Origin: Butyriboletus loyo
Taxonomy: Eukaryota; Basidiomycota; Agaricomycetes; Boletales; Boletaceae
Assembly: GCA_038093515.1 (NCBI GenBank)
Contig: JBBPSI010000005.1
Coordinates: forward strand, 369,334 to 433,333
DNA length: 64,000 nucleotides
Reading direction: 5' to 3'
Positions 34,616-46,117 of this stretch are shown piece by piece; the stretch's first letter is position 1; every line of letters begins with the position of its first letter. A program made the translations under genes and the position numbers. The notes beneath the pieces are model-generated. The model had not been told where the DNA came from, searched no databases, and saw only the letters and a program-made list of their open reading frames with translations.

Positions 34616-34922
34616 ATGTTAGCTAGACACAAAACATGGTTAGCTATTATTTTGGTTCTGTAGTGCACAAGACTGCTCACCGCATGCCGCATGTGTAGTC
34701 GGTCCTTGACAGGGAATCTCGACACCCTGAACGAACGCGATCAAGCCTTGTACGTTTGGTCTTTTTGCGGATGAAAATTTGGGAGAGCGAAGGGTAACTA
34801 TTACAAACAAAAGCAAATACACGTTAGACAATGGTAGGTGGATTCAGGGGCTTTCCTTTTTCGGACGATTGCACCACGTGTCTGGTAGAGTGCAACATGA
34901 CGGTCCATCATCGTCTGCTGCA
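34616..34922. promoter_or_regulatory. Divergent promoter of the PPR and GRASP genes
   Basis: 307 bp between the two start codons on opposite strands. I see no unambiguous TATA box; the region has mixed composition and no conserved open frame. Confidence 0.4.
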
Positions 34923-36393
34923 ATGGGTGCCAGCCAGTCGACAAGCCCACAAGCCCAGACATCCCATGCTCTTCATGTCTTGCGAGTCACCCCGTCTTCC
35001 CCAGCATCCCAAACATCCATCGAACCCTTCTTCGACTTCATCGTCGGTTGCAACGACATAGATTCCTTCTCCACCGGGACAGAATTGCATGCAGCCGAGC
35101 TCGAACGAATCGTCGAGGAGCATGAAGGAAGGGTTCTCAACCTCATGGTCTGGAGCAGTAAGACACGCGAAACACGAGGTTCGTCGCCTTTTGCACTTTC
35201 CATTACAACCCTCGAATCCATCGCGTTTTTCTGACAGTGGTTCCTATCGTGCCCTCTCGTGGATGGGCACTCGCACATCAGGCGAATCTTCCACTGGAAG
35301 ACTCTGGTACCTCGCCACAACCATCCCTGCTTGGTCTTAGTATGCGCATGTGCGAATTCGAGGCTGCGACTGACAATGTATGGCACGTACTTGAAGTGAT
35401 GGAGGGAAGCCCTGCTGAGAGTGCCGGTCTGGTTCCGTATGGCGACTGGATAATTGGTTGGTCCGGTGGTGTCCTGAGCGCTGAAAACGATTTTTATGAT
35501 GTGGTGGAAGCCGTATGGTGTCCTCTACAGTGGCCACCCATCTTCTGACCTTCACCAATCTAGCACGTAGATAAACCCTTACGGGTCTACGTTTACTCTT
35601 ATGATTTTGAGTATGCTTCCTGGATATCAACTTGCCCTATCCGAGACTCACAACACTTTCAGCAACCTTCGAGAGGTCGTCCTTGTTCCAAATCGCCATT
35701 GGGGTGGGGCAGGACTCCTTGGATGTGTTTTTGGGTGTGTTCCCATTCATCATTTCGCGGCGACCGAGAATAAGTAACTTTGTTTTTAGATTCGGCTACC
35801 TCCATCGTATCCCATCTCAGCCGACTGACCGCAAAGCACTCGGTGCATTACATGAACATGCCGACCTCGAGGATCAACAGCTCTTCGTTCCTGCTGACGT
35901 CTCCCTAAATACAGCTTCCTCTGGTTCTGTGTCAGGTGGCCATGACTACCTCCCACATCAGCCATCGCCGATGGTTGCACATCCTCATCCCACGCGCGCC
36001 GGGGAGACGACCCGTCGGCCCAGTGACTATACGCATGGACGTGACACTCAATCCACTTCACGTCCTGGCACCCCAAGACGTTCGACCCAGTCACCAAGAC
36101 CCCCTTCTCAGCCGTCCGGTACAAGCCGCTCTTTCGGCTCTTCCCTCAACGGTGATTCGTCACCCCAATCATGATTGCGTTCGCACACTCAAAGGGTCTA
36201 CATACGTCAAGGGGCAGCGGCGACACCAGGTCTGTATTCGATTGCAAGCCCTGAGTACCAGCAGCAGCTCAGTACATACAAGGCTTCACGGATGATAGAA
36301 CACGGAGATGAAGAGGGCGAGGAAGGCGACGTTTCTGATGGCAATGGCAGCTTTTCAGGGACGGACTTGGGCAGTCTTACGAGCGTTGAATAA
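34923..36393 (+). CDS. GRH1: Golgi reassembly-stacking protein (GRASP/Grh1)
   Basis: Peripheral Golgi/ER-exit-site protein used in vesicle tethering and unconventional secretion. The N-terminus MGASQSTSPQAQTSHALHVL has Gly2, fitting N-myristoylation as in animal GRASPs. Two GRASP/PDZ-like domains follow: PFFDFIVGCNDID with HEGRVLNLMVWSSKT, VVPIVPSRGWALAHQ, GLSMRMCEFEAATDNVWHVL with GSPAESAGLVPYGDWIIGW, and NLREVVLVPNRHWGGAGLLG then GFGYLHRIPS. The C-terminal part is a Ser/Pro-rich tail. The first reading frame stops at 36174, but a phase-matching intron (donor after SGTSRSFGSSLN or a little upstream, acceptor gtcaag) leads to AAATPGLYSIASPEYQQQLS and an acidic end GSFSGTDLGSLTSVE; I prefer this longer form ending at 36393. 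Confidence 0.88.
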
Positions 36394-36612
36394 TTCCAGG
36401 TTGAGTAATCTTTGAACCGGATTCACTTTCAGAACCTGGAGCAAATGTTCCTCAATGTCCCCTACATCAATTGAACGTGTTACGGAGATGATAAGATGTG
36501 AAAGAAACGCATATTTCAAAGCGGCGTCCTATATGCAAAGTTACCATGATGGTCCAAATATGTTACATGGATGCATCTCCGTTACATGTATGTGTACATT
36601 GTGCGACAGCGA

Positions 36613-38979
36613 CTAGGTCTCGGGCGATTCTGCATCGGCCAACACCCCAGTGCGTGGATTGAACTCCAGATGAAGGGCAATGGAGGGCCACACTGAACGA
36701 TGCCAGGCCGTGAGCGCCGAATTGTGCATTGAGTGAAAGCCACGGACCTTCTTCAAAGCCTGGGTGTCGTCCATTGCGGATCTGACGCCACACATTGCGC
36801 ATGGCGTCCGACGCTCGAATTTCACTCCAGTGTTCCAAAAAGAAATCCACCTGCACCTTTCTCACCTCGGCAAAAGTGGCAGAGAAAGGAGAGAACACCT
36901 CGAAGGGAATGTTCTCCACAGTGAGCGACTTTTGGATGTACTAACCAGATCGGTTAGAGCTTGATACATGATTAAGTGGCATCTCGTACCTGGTATGCCC
37001 TCTCTCTCAGCTCCAGGAGACCAAGCTCTACGCACTCAGAGAGTAGGTCACGGGTTATGTTGCGAGTCACTTACTGTCGGCCAAACGATATACCGCTTTC
37101 GCAGAACAGGGTGCAGGCCGCCCCGGTCGACATTGTTGCCACTTCTTGATCCACTCTCGCCTTGACGTAGGGTTGTCAATTTGCGCAAGAACTTTCGGGC
37201 CGTCATGTAAACTCGACTGGCTGTCGGATGGAGTTGCTGTAGCTGTTGTCGTCATCCTCCTCGATGATACGGCAGCCGTAAATGACGATGACAGTGGAGC
37301 AAAAACGATGACGTCTGTGTATATCTGTGAGGAGTAGTGAGTAAAAGTCTCGAAGTTGTCAAACTGAACGTCGCACATAGTATAGAACAGCTTTGTATGT
37401 CGCATAAGCAGCATCGCCTACGATAACCCGCATCTTCTTTGGTCCTGGAATAGCTGGTGTCTCCCGAAGTACAGAGACACGATGCGGACAATCTGGATCT
37501 GTCATGATGGAAACGTCTTTGCTTCTTGGGGAAGATGGGTGAGAGAGCTTCGGCTTAACGTTGCGGGCCTCATCTCCTTCGGCAACAATCGGGGGTGCGA
37601 CGATACTTTCTATGTTTTCTGTCCCCTCGGAGTGCTTGACAGCACTATCTTCGGCCACGGATGCTTGACTCGTGGTGTGGGAAATACCAGTTTCTGGCAC
37701 ATCAGTCTCGACGGTACTGTCGAAACTGAGTTCGTCAGGAAGATCTGACATGAGATCATCCTCTTCATCGTCCGAGTCGTCGAATTGGCGAAATAAGTAA
37801 GTAGAATCGGATGCAGTATCTCCTTCGTCATGATCCAGTCGGGGATGACCCATACTAACATCCGTAGAGGCTTCCACAAAGCCGGAGCCGAACACTAGGA
37901 AACAATGAATACCCGTCAGTAGACGGGAAAGTAGAGCACTTTACTGGACTGAAAGTAATCAGCACGCTGGAGTAATTTCTTGTTGGCGTATATAATCCGT
38001 TTCTCCATGGGTCTACTTCTCTTCGGGACCACAAACTCGACGTCGGAGTAGAGAGGATCATCGAGGAGTGCACCAATACACTCCAAATAGCTCTTTGGGA
38101 CAAGTTGTGTGGGATTAGGTGGAGGTTGTACTGGAGGCAGGGGAGAAGATGTGATGGTGCAAATAATTAAGAAGGCATCCGACTCCTTGACCGGAGTAGA
38201 GTGGTAATAGACATGATCTCGCCTAGCAAATTGGGCCCTGCGAAGAAACTATGAGGGCGAAAACGTCCGTATTTCATCAGCATCATACCATCCCCAGTTT
38301 GCGGTCTGTAAAAATGGGTGAGGGAGGTCAGTGCGACAAAGAGGGATGCCAAACCTTTGAAGAAAATGAATGATTTTGAGCTTCCTTGATGTTGAACAGT
38401 ACTGTTTTCCCTAGGCTGGAGGAGGGGGAGTGTGTCGGCATTAGTAAGATGCAGTGGTTGTAGGATGGCTTGCCTTCGCAGTTCGAAACTGAATTTGAAG
38501 ACACCCTCCCGGACCCATCTGCGTTAACCGAGATGAATAAGATGAAGGGATAACAGATGCAGAGACATACTTTCCGTCTGCGGCAATGTCCTTTTCCTCT
38601 GCCGTTGGCTGGGATGGTTAATGGACACTGAACGGTGATCGAGCATGTACCACCGACCTCACAAGAGAGGTATAAGCTAACGAAACCTCCGCCTTCCGTT
38701 CCCGAGTTTGCGTAAAACAAGATCTAAGCGTTGTGAAGGCCGTGATCAAGTGGACGACAGGGCGAGAGCAGCGCACCTGCCACTGTCCTCCCCCGAATTT
38801 GACCGACTTTGTCGCTTTGGACTTGAACTCTCCTTTGCTGCACGTACGTTTGTGAGTATGGGGCCGACGTTCAGGAACAACGTGGGCGATTACCTTGCAT
38901 CAAACAAGGACTTGAGACCTCGGAGTGTCCACTCGAAGGTGATTGCTGAGCTTTCGTGGGCGTCGTGGGCCTTTTCCAT
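36613..38979 (-). CDS. MATH-BTB protein, likely Cul3 substrate adaptor
   Basis: The start MEKAHDAHESSAITFEWTL at 38979 opens a MATH/TRAF-like domain: KSVKFGGGQWQ, joined by an intron to ILFYANSGTEGGGFVSLYLS, then FKFSFELRRQA and GLASLFVALTSLTHFYRPQT. A BTB fold follows: DVEFVVPKRSRPMEKRIIYA, KKLLQRADYFQ, then a long acidic Ser/Asp-rich insertion (37400-37890), then MRVIVGDAAYATYKAVLYY, IYTDVIVFAPLSSS, a second polar insertion, and SAKAVYRLADKLGLLELRER. MATH-BTB proteins bind substrates through MATH and Cul3 through BTB (SPOP class). The product ends VWPSIALHLEFNPRTGVLAD... at 36613 after splicing an intron inside HPGFEE/VWPS. Cul3 binding is inferred from architecture. Divergent from RSP5: two ubiquitin-system genes share one promoter region. 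Confidence 0.84.
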
Positions 38980-39451
38980 GAGTCGTGGAAGAAGCTATCA
39001 GTGTGCCATGTAGTGGTTGGGCATAAGGACGAATGTTGGTTAATAAGGTCTACGTTTGTTGCTAAGCCTTAAGGGTCTTAATATTAAGGGTATTTCAAGG
39101 GGTAAAACCTCTGAGAGCAACTGCAATGATTCGCCGGGTCCGGAAGTGGCCTTCTCCGAGTCCGTTTGTACATTTCACGGCGCCAGCAAGCGTTGTGTGA
39201 GCCCAATCTTGAAGCTACCATGTCAAGGCCATCATAAGGTCGTCAAGGCTCGCGTTGTTGAGACCAACACCGTTGTGTGATCAAAGACTACAGCATGAGT
39301 CGATCACGTGTACGTCGCTTGTCAAACCAGTCCCCTCGCTCAGGCGCTGGCGGGACGAAGCAACGTCGTTACGACGACTGCCACCAATTCCTGAGTAGCG
39401 CGACATTCAGCCAGCCAAGAATACTACCCTCCTTCCCGCCGCTTTCTGTCG
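38980..39451. promoter_or_regulatory. Divergent region between MATH-BTB and RSP5
   Basis: 472 bp between opposite start codons. It includes a short TTAAGG-containing repeat-like patch (39067-39095: two cttaagggt/attaagggt copies). Open frames here have no family features. Confidence 0.4.
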
Positions 39452-42168
39452 ATGTCGACCGAGGACCAGTCCGGTGTTCGAATCACAGGTACGCACCATC
39501 GCTCTCTGGCCGTGCACTCCCAACATTACCTCCAGTTCTTGCCGCCAACTCCCTCGTCAAGCGCGAGGTCTTCAGTCTTCCAGACCCTTTTGCCGTTGTC
39601 TCTGTCGACGGCGATCAGACATATACCACAAACGCAATCAAGCGTACCCTTTCTCCAGCCTGGAATCAGCATTTTGATATGTCAGTCTTCCTTTCCGTTG
39701 GGGTGCACGTTCCTTACTATTTCTCTGCGCAGCACTGTCCGGCGTTCATCCACTATAGTCATCCAGATCTTTGACCAAAAGAGATTCAAGAAGAGAGATC
39801 AAGGTTTCCTTGGCCTCGTCAGGTTGGGCGGAGACGAAGTCCTCGCCTTCTCAGCAAACGGTCACGGTAACTTTCTTACACCCTTCCTCATTCCTCTTCT
39901 TACTATCAACCCTACTAGGACTCATCAGTAGAGATCTCACCCAGTCCTCAAGTGGTGCCCAAGTGTACGGAAAACTCCTCTTTTCGCTCTCTCTACCCCA
40001 TATCGGAGGATCACGGGTCCGCGGTGAACAAGCGCTTAGCCCCCTTCCTGCACTGCAGCTTTCAGACGCAGCCTCTTCAACGTTGCGTTCACGCAGGAGC
40101 ACCCCTTCTCTGCCACCAGAGTCATCACCACATAGCCCACATCATTCTTCCATGGCTTCCATTAATCCTCTTGAGGGCCCTCCAGGTTCAGCTTCCACCC
40201 GGCCCCGCACTGCCGGAGATGCAACTATATCTCCTGCTTTGCTGCCACCCAGACATCAGTCAAGCACTCCAAGCGGGCTTGGGGCCTCATCTGCAGACAG
40301 TGCAACTAACATTCACCGGGATGAAGTCGGCCCTCTCCCGCATGGCTGGGAACGCCGATTTGATGCAACTGGAAGAGCATACTATGTTGATCACAATACC
40401 CGTTCTACCACGTGGCAACGTCCTGTTTCCCCACCAGAGACTACATCACAGCGTCCACCATCGTCATCCCGATCACAATCCCACCCACCGCAACCTTCTG
40501 GTTCCAGTGGGATCTATGCCGATGTCCCATTACCGGACGGATGGGAGGAACGCCGCACCCCTGAAGGGAGACCGTACTTCGTGGATCATCACACGAGGTC
40601 GACGACGTGGAACGATCCGCGATCGTCGCAGGTTACCCTTGCTGCTGTGTCCACGTCTGCTAGTGCCAACACCACCCTCGGCCCACTTCCATCTGGATGG
40701 GAAATGCGGTTGACGTCCACAAGCCGGGTTTACTTCGTCGACCATAATACTCGCACGACGACATGGGATGATCCACGTTTGCCGAGCAACCTTGATTCGA
40801 GTGCCCCTCAGTATAAGCGTGACTATAGGCGAAAAGTGATTTACTTCCGAAGCCAGCCTTCCATGAGAACGAAAGAGGGAAAATGTGAATTTAAGCTGCG
40901 TAGAAATCGGGTTCTGGAAGATAGTTTTGCTACCATCATGAAGATGCGCGGCGATGATTTGAAGAGGAGGTTGGTCGTTAGGTTCGAGGGTGAAGATGGT
41001 CTTGACTACGGAGGAGTCTCCAGGTATGGCAAGAGGTATATTCTTGTGGCCCACCGTTGATTTTTCCACCAGGGAATGGTTCTTTTTGATTTCCCATGAG
41101 ATATTCGATCCGTCGTATGGGCTCTTCCAATATTCCGCACACGACAATTATACACTTCAGATCAATTGGATGTCGGGGATTAACCCTGAGCATTTGACTT
41201 ACTTCAAGTTCATTGGCAGGATCATGGGATTGGCGATCTTCCATAGACGCTTCTTAGACGCTTACTTCGTTACAAGCTTCTACAAGACGATCCTGGGCAA
41301 AAAATCGTTTCTTTCGGACTTGGAGGCCGTTGATGCAGATCTGCACCGGAGTTTAGTATGGATGCTGTAAGGACCGTTCTCTATCGCCAATGGAGATGGC
41401 TAACCACCATTATCTGAAAATTAGGAAGAACGACATTACCGATGTTCTCGACGAGAGTTTTTCAGTTACCGAGGACCGCTTCGGAGAAATCATCGAAGTA
41501 GAGCTCAAGCCTGGTGGAGCCCATATCGCCGTCACCGAAGAGAACAAAAAGGAGTATGTCGAAGCTGTCGTTGAGTACCGCACCAAGACAAGGATAAAGG
41601 AACAAACGACCGCACTCCAGGAAGGATTTAGGGAGCTCATTCCTTCAGAATTGATTGACGTCTTCGATGAACGGGAGTTGGAGCTATTGATCGGTGGCAT
41701 GTCCGAGATCGATACGTACGTCTCTTCATGGAGTGCGGCAAAAAGCCGAGACGACTGATTTGACTGACCATAGGGATGACTGGATCTCGTACACCGACTA
41801 CCGCGGCTACGAGAAAACAGACCAGGTTATCGAGTGGTTTTGGCAATGCATTCGGAGTTGGCCGACTGAGCGCAAAGCTCGTTTGTTGCAGTTTGCAACT
41901 GGGACTTCACGAGTTCCTGTCAATGGGTTCAAGGATCTTCAAGGATCGGATGGGCCTAGGAGATTCACGATCGACAAGTCTGGAGATCCTTCACAATTGC
42001 CTCGGAGTCACACATGCTTCAATAGGATAGAGCTCCCCCCTTACGAAGATTATGAGAGTTTGGAAAGGAAACTAACATATGCTATAGAGTACGTCGAATC
42101 CCGTTTCCCGCGCAGGATTGTATACTAATTCTTGAATCAGGGAAACGGAAGGTTTTGGAGTAGAGTGA
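39452..42168 (+). CDS. RSP5: Rsp5/NEDD4-type HECT ubiquitin ligase
   Basis: E3 ligase for endocytosis, trafficking and transcription-factor processing. The start [12 protein letters not shown] at 39452 is followed by the C2 domain ([49 protein letters not shown]). A Ser/Pro linker leads to three WW domains: [40 protein letters not shown] and [20 protein letters not shown], each ending TTW with a proline after it. The HECT domain starts at [19 protein letters not shown] and includes [39 protein letters not shown] and GMSEIDT. The catalytic cysteine is in [17 protein letters not shown] last intron (donor at 42088, acceptor before GETEGF) gives the conserved C-terminus [12 protein letters not shown], stop 42166-42168. 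All family hallmarks are present; PPxY-containing adaptors are the expected partners. Confidence 0.95.
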
Positions 42169-42447
42169 CGGATTATTCTTCGCTATTGATCACGCGATTT
42201 CACTGTCTGTGGGCTGTGGCGCTGTATCTATACCATGCTAACTCTTGAATGTGCCTTTGCTGCTCATTTAGTATCCTCATCTACGTCTAAGTTTATCACA
42301 GATGGTCATGCGCAGTGCAGATGTAATCAAACATACCCATGCGATAAATGTATCATTCGCACACTTGGAACTATAATAGGTCCAGGCCAGGAAATATTGT
42401 GTTCCCACCTGGCTGGCGAGGAGACCGTCCTGTACGAAGGCGCTATC

Positions 42448-44715
42448 ATGCGAGTAGAAGACGGATTCCAGTTGGTACGTCGTCGAGTCCGCGTGGTGTA
42501 GAGTTGTATCTAAGTGCAGCCCCCGCCCTGCAGGCTCATTTCACAGAGCGAAATGCATATCTCAGTGACCCGGTGCTGCCCAATCTACTGAGGAGGGTAT
42601 TGCCTTCAAAGTGTGATGCCAACTCCGGTGACCAGGCTTTCGCTCATAAACATTCAGGATAGCAAACGAGATTGAACCTGACCTCGTCCGTCTGGGCACG
42701 GAAGTCGTGGGCAGTAAGTGGGTTTCCTTGATACCTCTGAATGACCAAATCCTGACTGTTGTTGAAGTTGTTCGTGCTGTCAGCGAACGCGCCACCCCTC
42801 CACGCCTGACCCAGTACAATCACTGGGGGCAACGGATTGACCAGCTTGACACCTCGGAAGCATGGAAGGCGCTGAAAGGCGTGTTCTTCAAAGAAGGCAT
42901 CCCTGGCATCTTTTACGAGCGGAAGTACGGCGAGTTTAGTAGGATGTATGGATTCGCCAAGTTGCATATGCTCGTCGGGGATTCCCATGTGGTGAGCGGA
43001 GTGAGACTTGTTGCGCGATCGGTCGGACTCGAGGTCGGGCACTTTTTTTCAGGTGGGATGCCCGATATCCATGACGGATGGGTGCGCCAGGGGTGAGCTC
43101 GATCCCGATCTGATATCGTCAACGCATTGATGAAATATTCTAAACGAGTCCTCGAGCTCGTCGGGACTCCGGAGATGAAGTCCAAGTTATTCCCTCGTCT
43201 TACAAGGTACGCGCGTTGATCAGGGAACACGAACGAATTTCTTATTTGTCAACAGTCGTGATCCATCTTTTGCCTTTACATCAGGGCAATGGATGACTGA
43301 GGCATGTGCATCCCCCTCTCATATTACAGCCCATTTTCACGTGTGATCTTTAGCGACCAGGCGGCTCTGATGTATCTCTCACTGAAACAATCGCTATTCT
43401 AACTGAACATTCCGGGGATCCAATGTGGCCAGCGTACCAATTGGATGGCTTCAAATGGTTCTCGAGTGCTACCGACAGCGACGTATCCGTCGCACTGGCG
43501 CGCACAGGGGACATCCAAGATGGTTCGCGTTCGCTCTCCCTTTTCCTAGTACCCCTTCGCATGCCACTCGTCCTGCGTCCTGGAGAACCTACCCCATCTC
43601 CGATTAGCAATGGCATCTACACTCACAGACTAAAGAACAAGATTGGCACGCAGATGGTACCCACAGCCGAGCTCAGTCTGAAATCGACGATTGCTTACCT
43701 CCTTGGCTCACTCAATCACGGTGTCAAGAATATCCTTCCTGTTCTCTACATCACCCGTATCCATAGTGCAATTTCTGGAACGGGCCACTTGCGCAAATGT
43801 CTCGAGATTGCAATTGCCTACTCAAAGGTCAGGAAAATTTCGGGTGGTAAGCAACTGCTCGAGGAGAATGCGACGCATGTAGCGCAGTTAGCCTCCATCA
43901 GTCTCGTTTATCGTGCCCTGACACACCTTGTCTTTGGCACGATTTTGTTCATGGGGAAAGTGGAGGCTAATGTCGCGAGCAAGGATGACGAGTCATTGCT
44001 GAGGATTTTGACAGCTGTAGTCAAAGCGTTTACTGCAGAGAAGGCGGTTTCGGCTATGGAGGAATGCATGACAACTCTAGGAGGAATGGGTTACATGGAA
44101 GAGGTGGGTATCGGTAGGTAAGCACACTTTTCATGTCAGCAGTTAGTTTCCACTCAATCGTACATGGATAGGTCTATCCGCGATGCTCTAGTGGAGAAGA
44201 TCTGGGAAGGCACAACATCCGTGCTCGCCTTGGATCTTGTGCGTAGTGCCAATGACCCAACCGTATTTGCGGCGTTCACGAATGTCAGTTCGTCTTCTTG
44301 CTCGATTGATAAAATGCTCGAGAACTTAACCGTGTCAAAGTGGGGAAGCAAGATCCTCGATTCCTGCCCACCAGAACTCGGGAGCAAAGTAGGGACACCG
44401 CTGGAAGCCGTCAAAGCTGCTTTCCAAACGATAGCTGACGTTTATCATCATCCCACGAGGATCTCGCCTTTACTGCCTCGGCCTGGTCTGATGTTAGTGG
44501 GTTACGCTGCGTCGGCGGCAATGCTTCTTGAACATGCAGTGTGGTCACACAACATGAAGACATCAGATCGGGACGTGGATGCCGAGGTATTCGTGCGTTG
44601 GGCGAACGAGGGTGGTTTGTCCGCTTCGTTGCGGGAAGTGGTTGAAATTGCTGCAGGGCACGATAGGGAGCGTATTTCGATGAACAGTAGGCTTGCGCAT
44701 GGGCCTAGGCTGTAG
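42448..44715 (+). CDS. AidB-like acyl-CoA dehydrogenase family flavoprotein
   Basis: FAD-dependent acyl-CoA dehydrogenase relative, closest in layout to bacterial AidB. The start MRVEDGFQLV joins through a 41-nt intron to PPALQAHFTERNAYLSDPVL. KIANEIEPDLVRLGTEVVG and RLTQYNHWGQRIDQLDTSEA follow, the latter the AidB-type YxxWGxRID block. Then come GIPGIFYERKYGEFSRMYGF, GCPISMTDGCAR, SFAFTSGQWMTERPGGSDVS (flavin-side active-site loop), DGFKWFSSATDSDVSVALAR, TRIHSAISGTGHLRKCLEIA, GGMGYMEEVGIGRSIRDA and IWEGTTSVLALDLVRS. The intron inside MTE/RPGG starts with GC. The substrate of eukaryotic members is unknown; bacterial AidB binds DNA and is alkylation-induced, which should not be assumed here. 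No peroxisomal PTS1 at the C-terminus (HGPRL). Confidence 0.88.
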
Positions 44716-45119
44716 ACTACTGCATTGTTGACTGGGGACCGAGGCAGCGGCCACTAATACACGATATCTTCAATGCAGTAAACCTTGCCTGATAATGGAA
44801 AGACGGTGATTTGAGTGTTGTACATGCAGTATCGGTGCCCATTGAACTATGTCCTTCCGAATACATCCAGGACTCGATAATGTTTACTTCCTGGTCGCTT
44901 TCACAAGTCAGAGCGCATTGACCGACGCTTTGTTGTGTTCGCCGCAATAATGACTTGAATTCGCCTGACGTTGGGGTTATCCGGTTTCACCCATCCCACA
45001 AACCCATTATGGGAATTGTTGCAACTACTCAAATCGTGTTTCTCATGATGAAGTTCCTGGGTTTTAAGTTTCCCAGACACCCCGAGGCTTCTCTTCAGCG
45101 CCTTGGTTGATCTGCCTCG
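44716..45119. other. Intergenic region, promoter of the histidine phosphatase gene
   Basis: 404 bp between tandem plus-strand genes. The first half is probably the 3'UTR of the dehydrogenase gene. I see no open frame with family resemblance and no obvious TATA box. Confidence 0.4.
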
Positions 45120-45950
45120 ATGTCAGTCAAGTTCCGCATTTACGTCGTGCGACATGGCGAAACAGATTGGAACAGAACGCGAAAGTTACAGGGTCAATCG
45201 AACGTCCCACTCAACGAAGCCGGGTTAAAGCAATCCATACTGGTCGGCGAAGCTCTCAAGGACGTACCGTTTGTAAGAGCATGGAGTAGTGATCTCCAGA
45301 GGGCACTAAAGGCAAGAACGTACCCTCATATGTATCAAAGAACTGGGTTAGATTACTCCCCCAGACCGCAGAGTGTATTCTCCAATACCAGTCCGACGTC
45401 GTTCTGGAGAAGGACGCGTCGATTCGAGAGCGGGTAAGCAGAACCGCGTTCCCATCAACGCTGTTCTCATCATGCACTCGATTGCGGGTGTTGTTCGCAG
45501 TATTACCATCTAGGTGAATCGCAAGGGGAAATCCCAGGATCTGACAAGCCAGCACCCCTCTCTGCAGAAACAATGCCCGAATTTGCTGCGAGGTGTCTAG
45601 CTTTGTATACGAGTTCGGTCGAGAATTATATGATATCGACGGTCAAAGAGGGCGTTCCCTTCGAGCAGCCTCATAATATCCTCGTGGTCTCTCACGGAGG
45701 TTGGATCTTGACCCTCTTGACTGCACTACGGGCAAATGGAGCGGTGACTTGCCACGAGGGTGTTGAAATCGGATACTGCCTAAACACTGGTGTGTCTATC
45801 ATCGAGTACACTGACATACCTAGTGGGGGAGAAAGACCTCTAGTAGGAACCTTGGTTCAGTACTCGGGCGTAGAACATCTCATACACCAGAATTTAATTC
45901 CCCTAGAGGTGAACGCAGATGTGTTGGGGGACGCATGGTGGCAACCTTGA
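45120..45950 (+). CDS. Histidine phosphatase (phosphoglycerate mutase-like, TIGAR-type)
   Basis: Three exons (45120-45311, 45365-45433, 45501-45950) give 236 residues. The N-terminal RHG motif is in FRIYVVRHGETDWNRTRKLQ with GQSNVPLNEAGLKQSILVGE. The family block AWSSDLQRALK joins TAECILQYQSDVVLEKDAS across an intron that must begin with GC. The second catalytic histidine is in NILVVSHGGWILTLLTALR. The acid/base glutamate region is PLSAETMPEFAARCLALYTS. This is the small, cofactor-independent-of-2,3-BPG type of phosphatase seen in TIGAR and similar fungal proteins; sugar bisphosphates are likely substrates but not provable. No presequence. Confidence 0.88.
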
Positions 45951-46117
45951 CCAGTGTGCAAAGAAGTAGCCTGGCTAAGATATTCGCTCATCGATGGAAG
46001 CATGAAGTGCTGTTACAGTTCATCCTGGTTAGATGGAACCTCTCGTATAGACTGCATGTTCACTACAGCCCCTGATTCGTCGTTCACCGGTTAATTTACG
46101 CTGTTTCTCCTCGACAA

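Noticed and set aside
36640..36670. tRNA B-box-like sequence on the minus strand
   Set aside because: It lies inside the last MATH-BTB exon (HLEFNPRTG) and has no matching A-box or cloverleaf.
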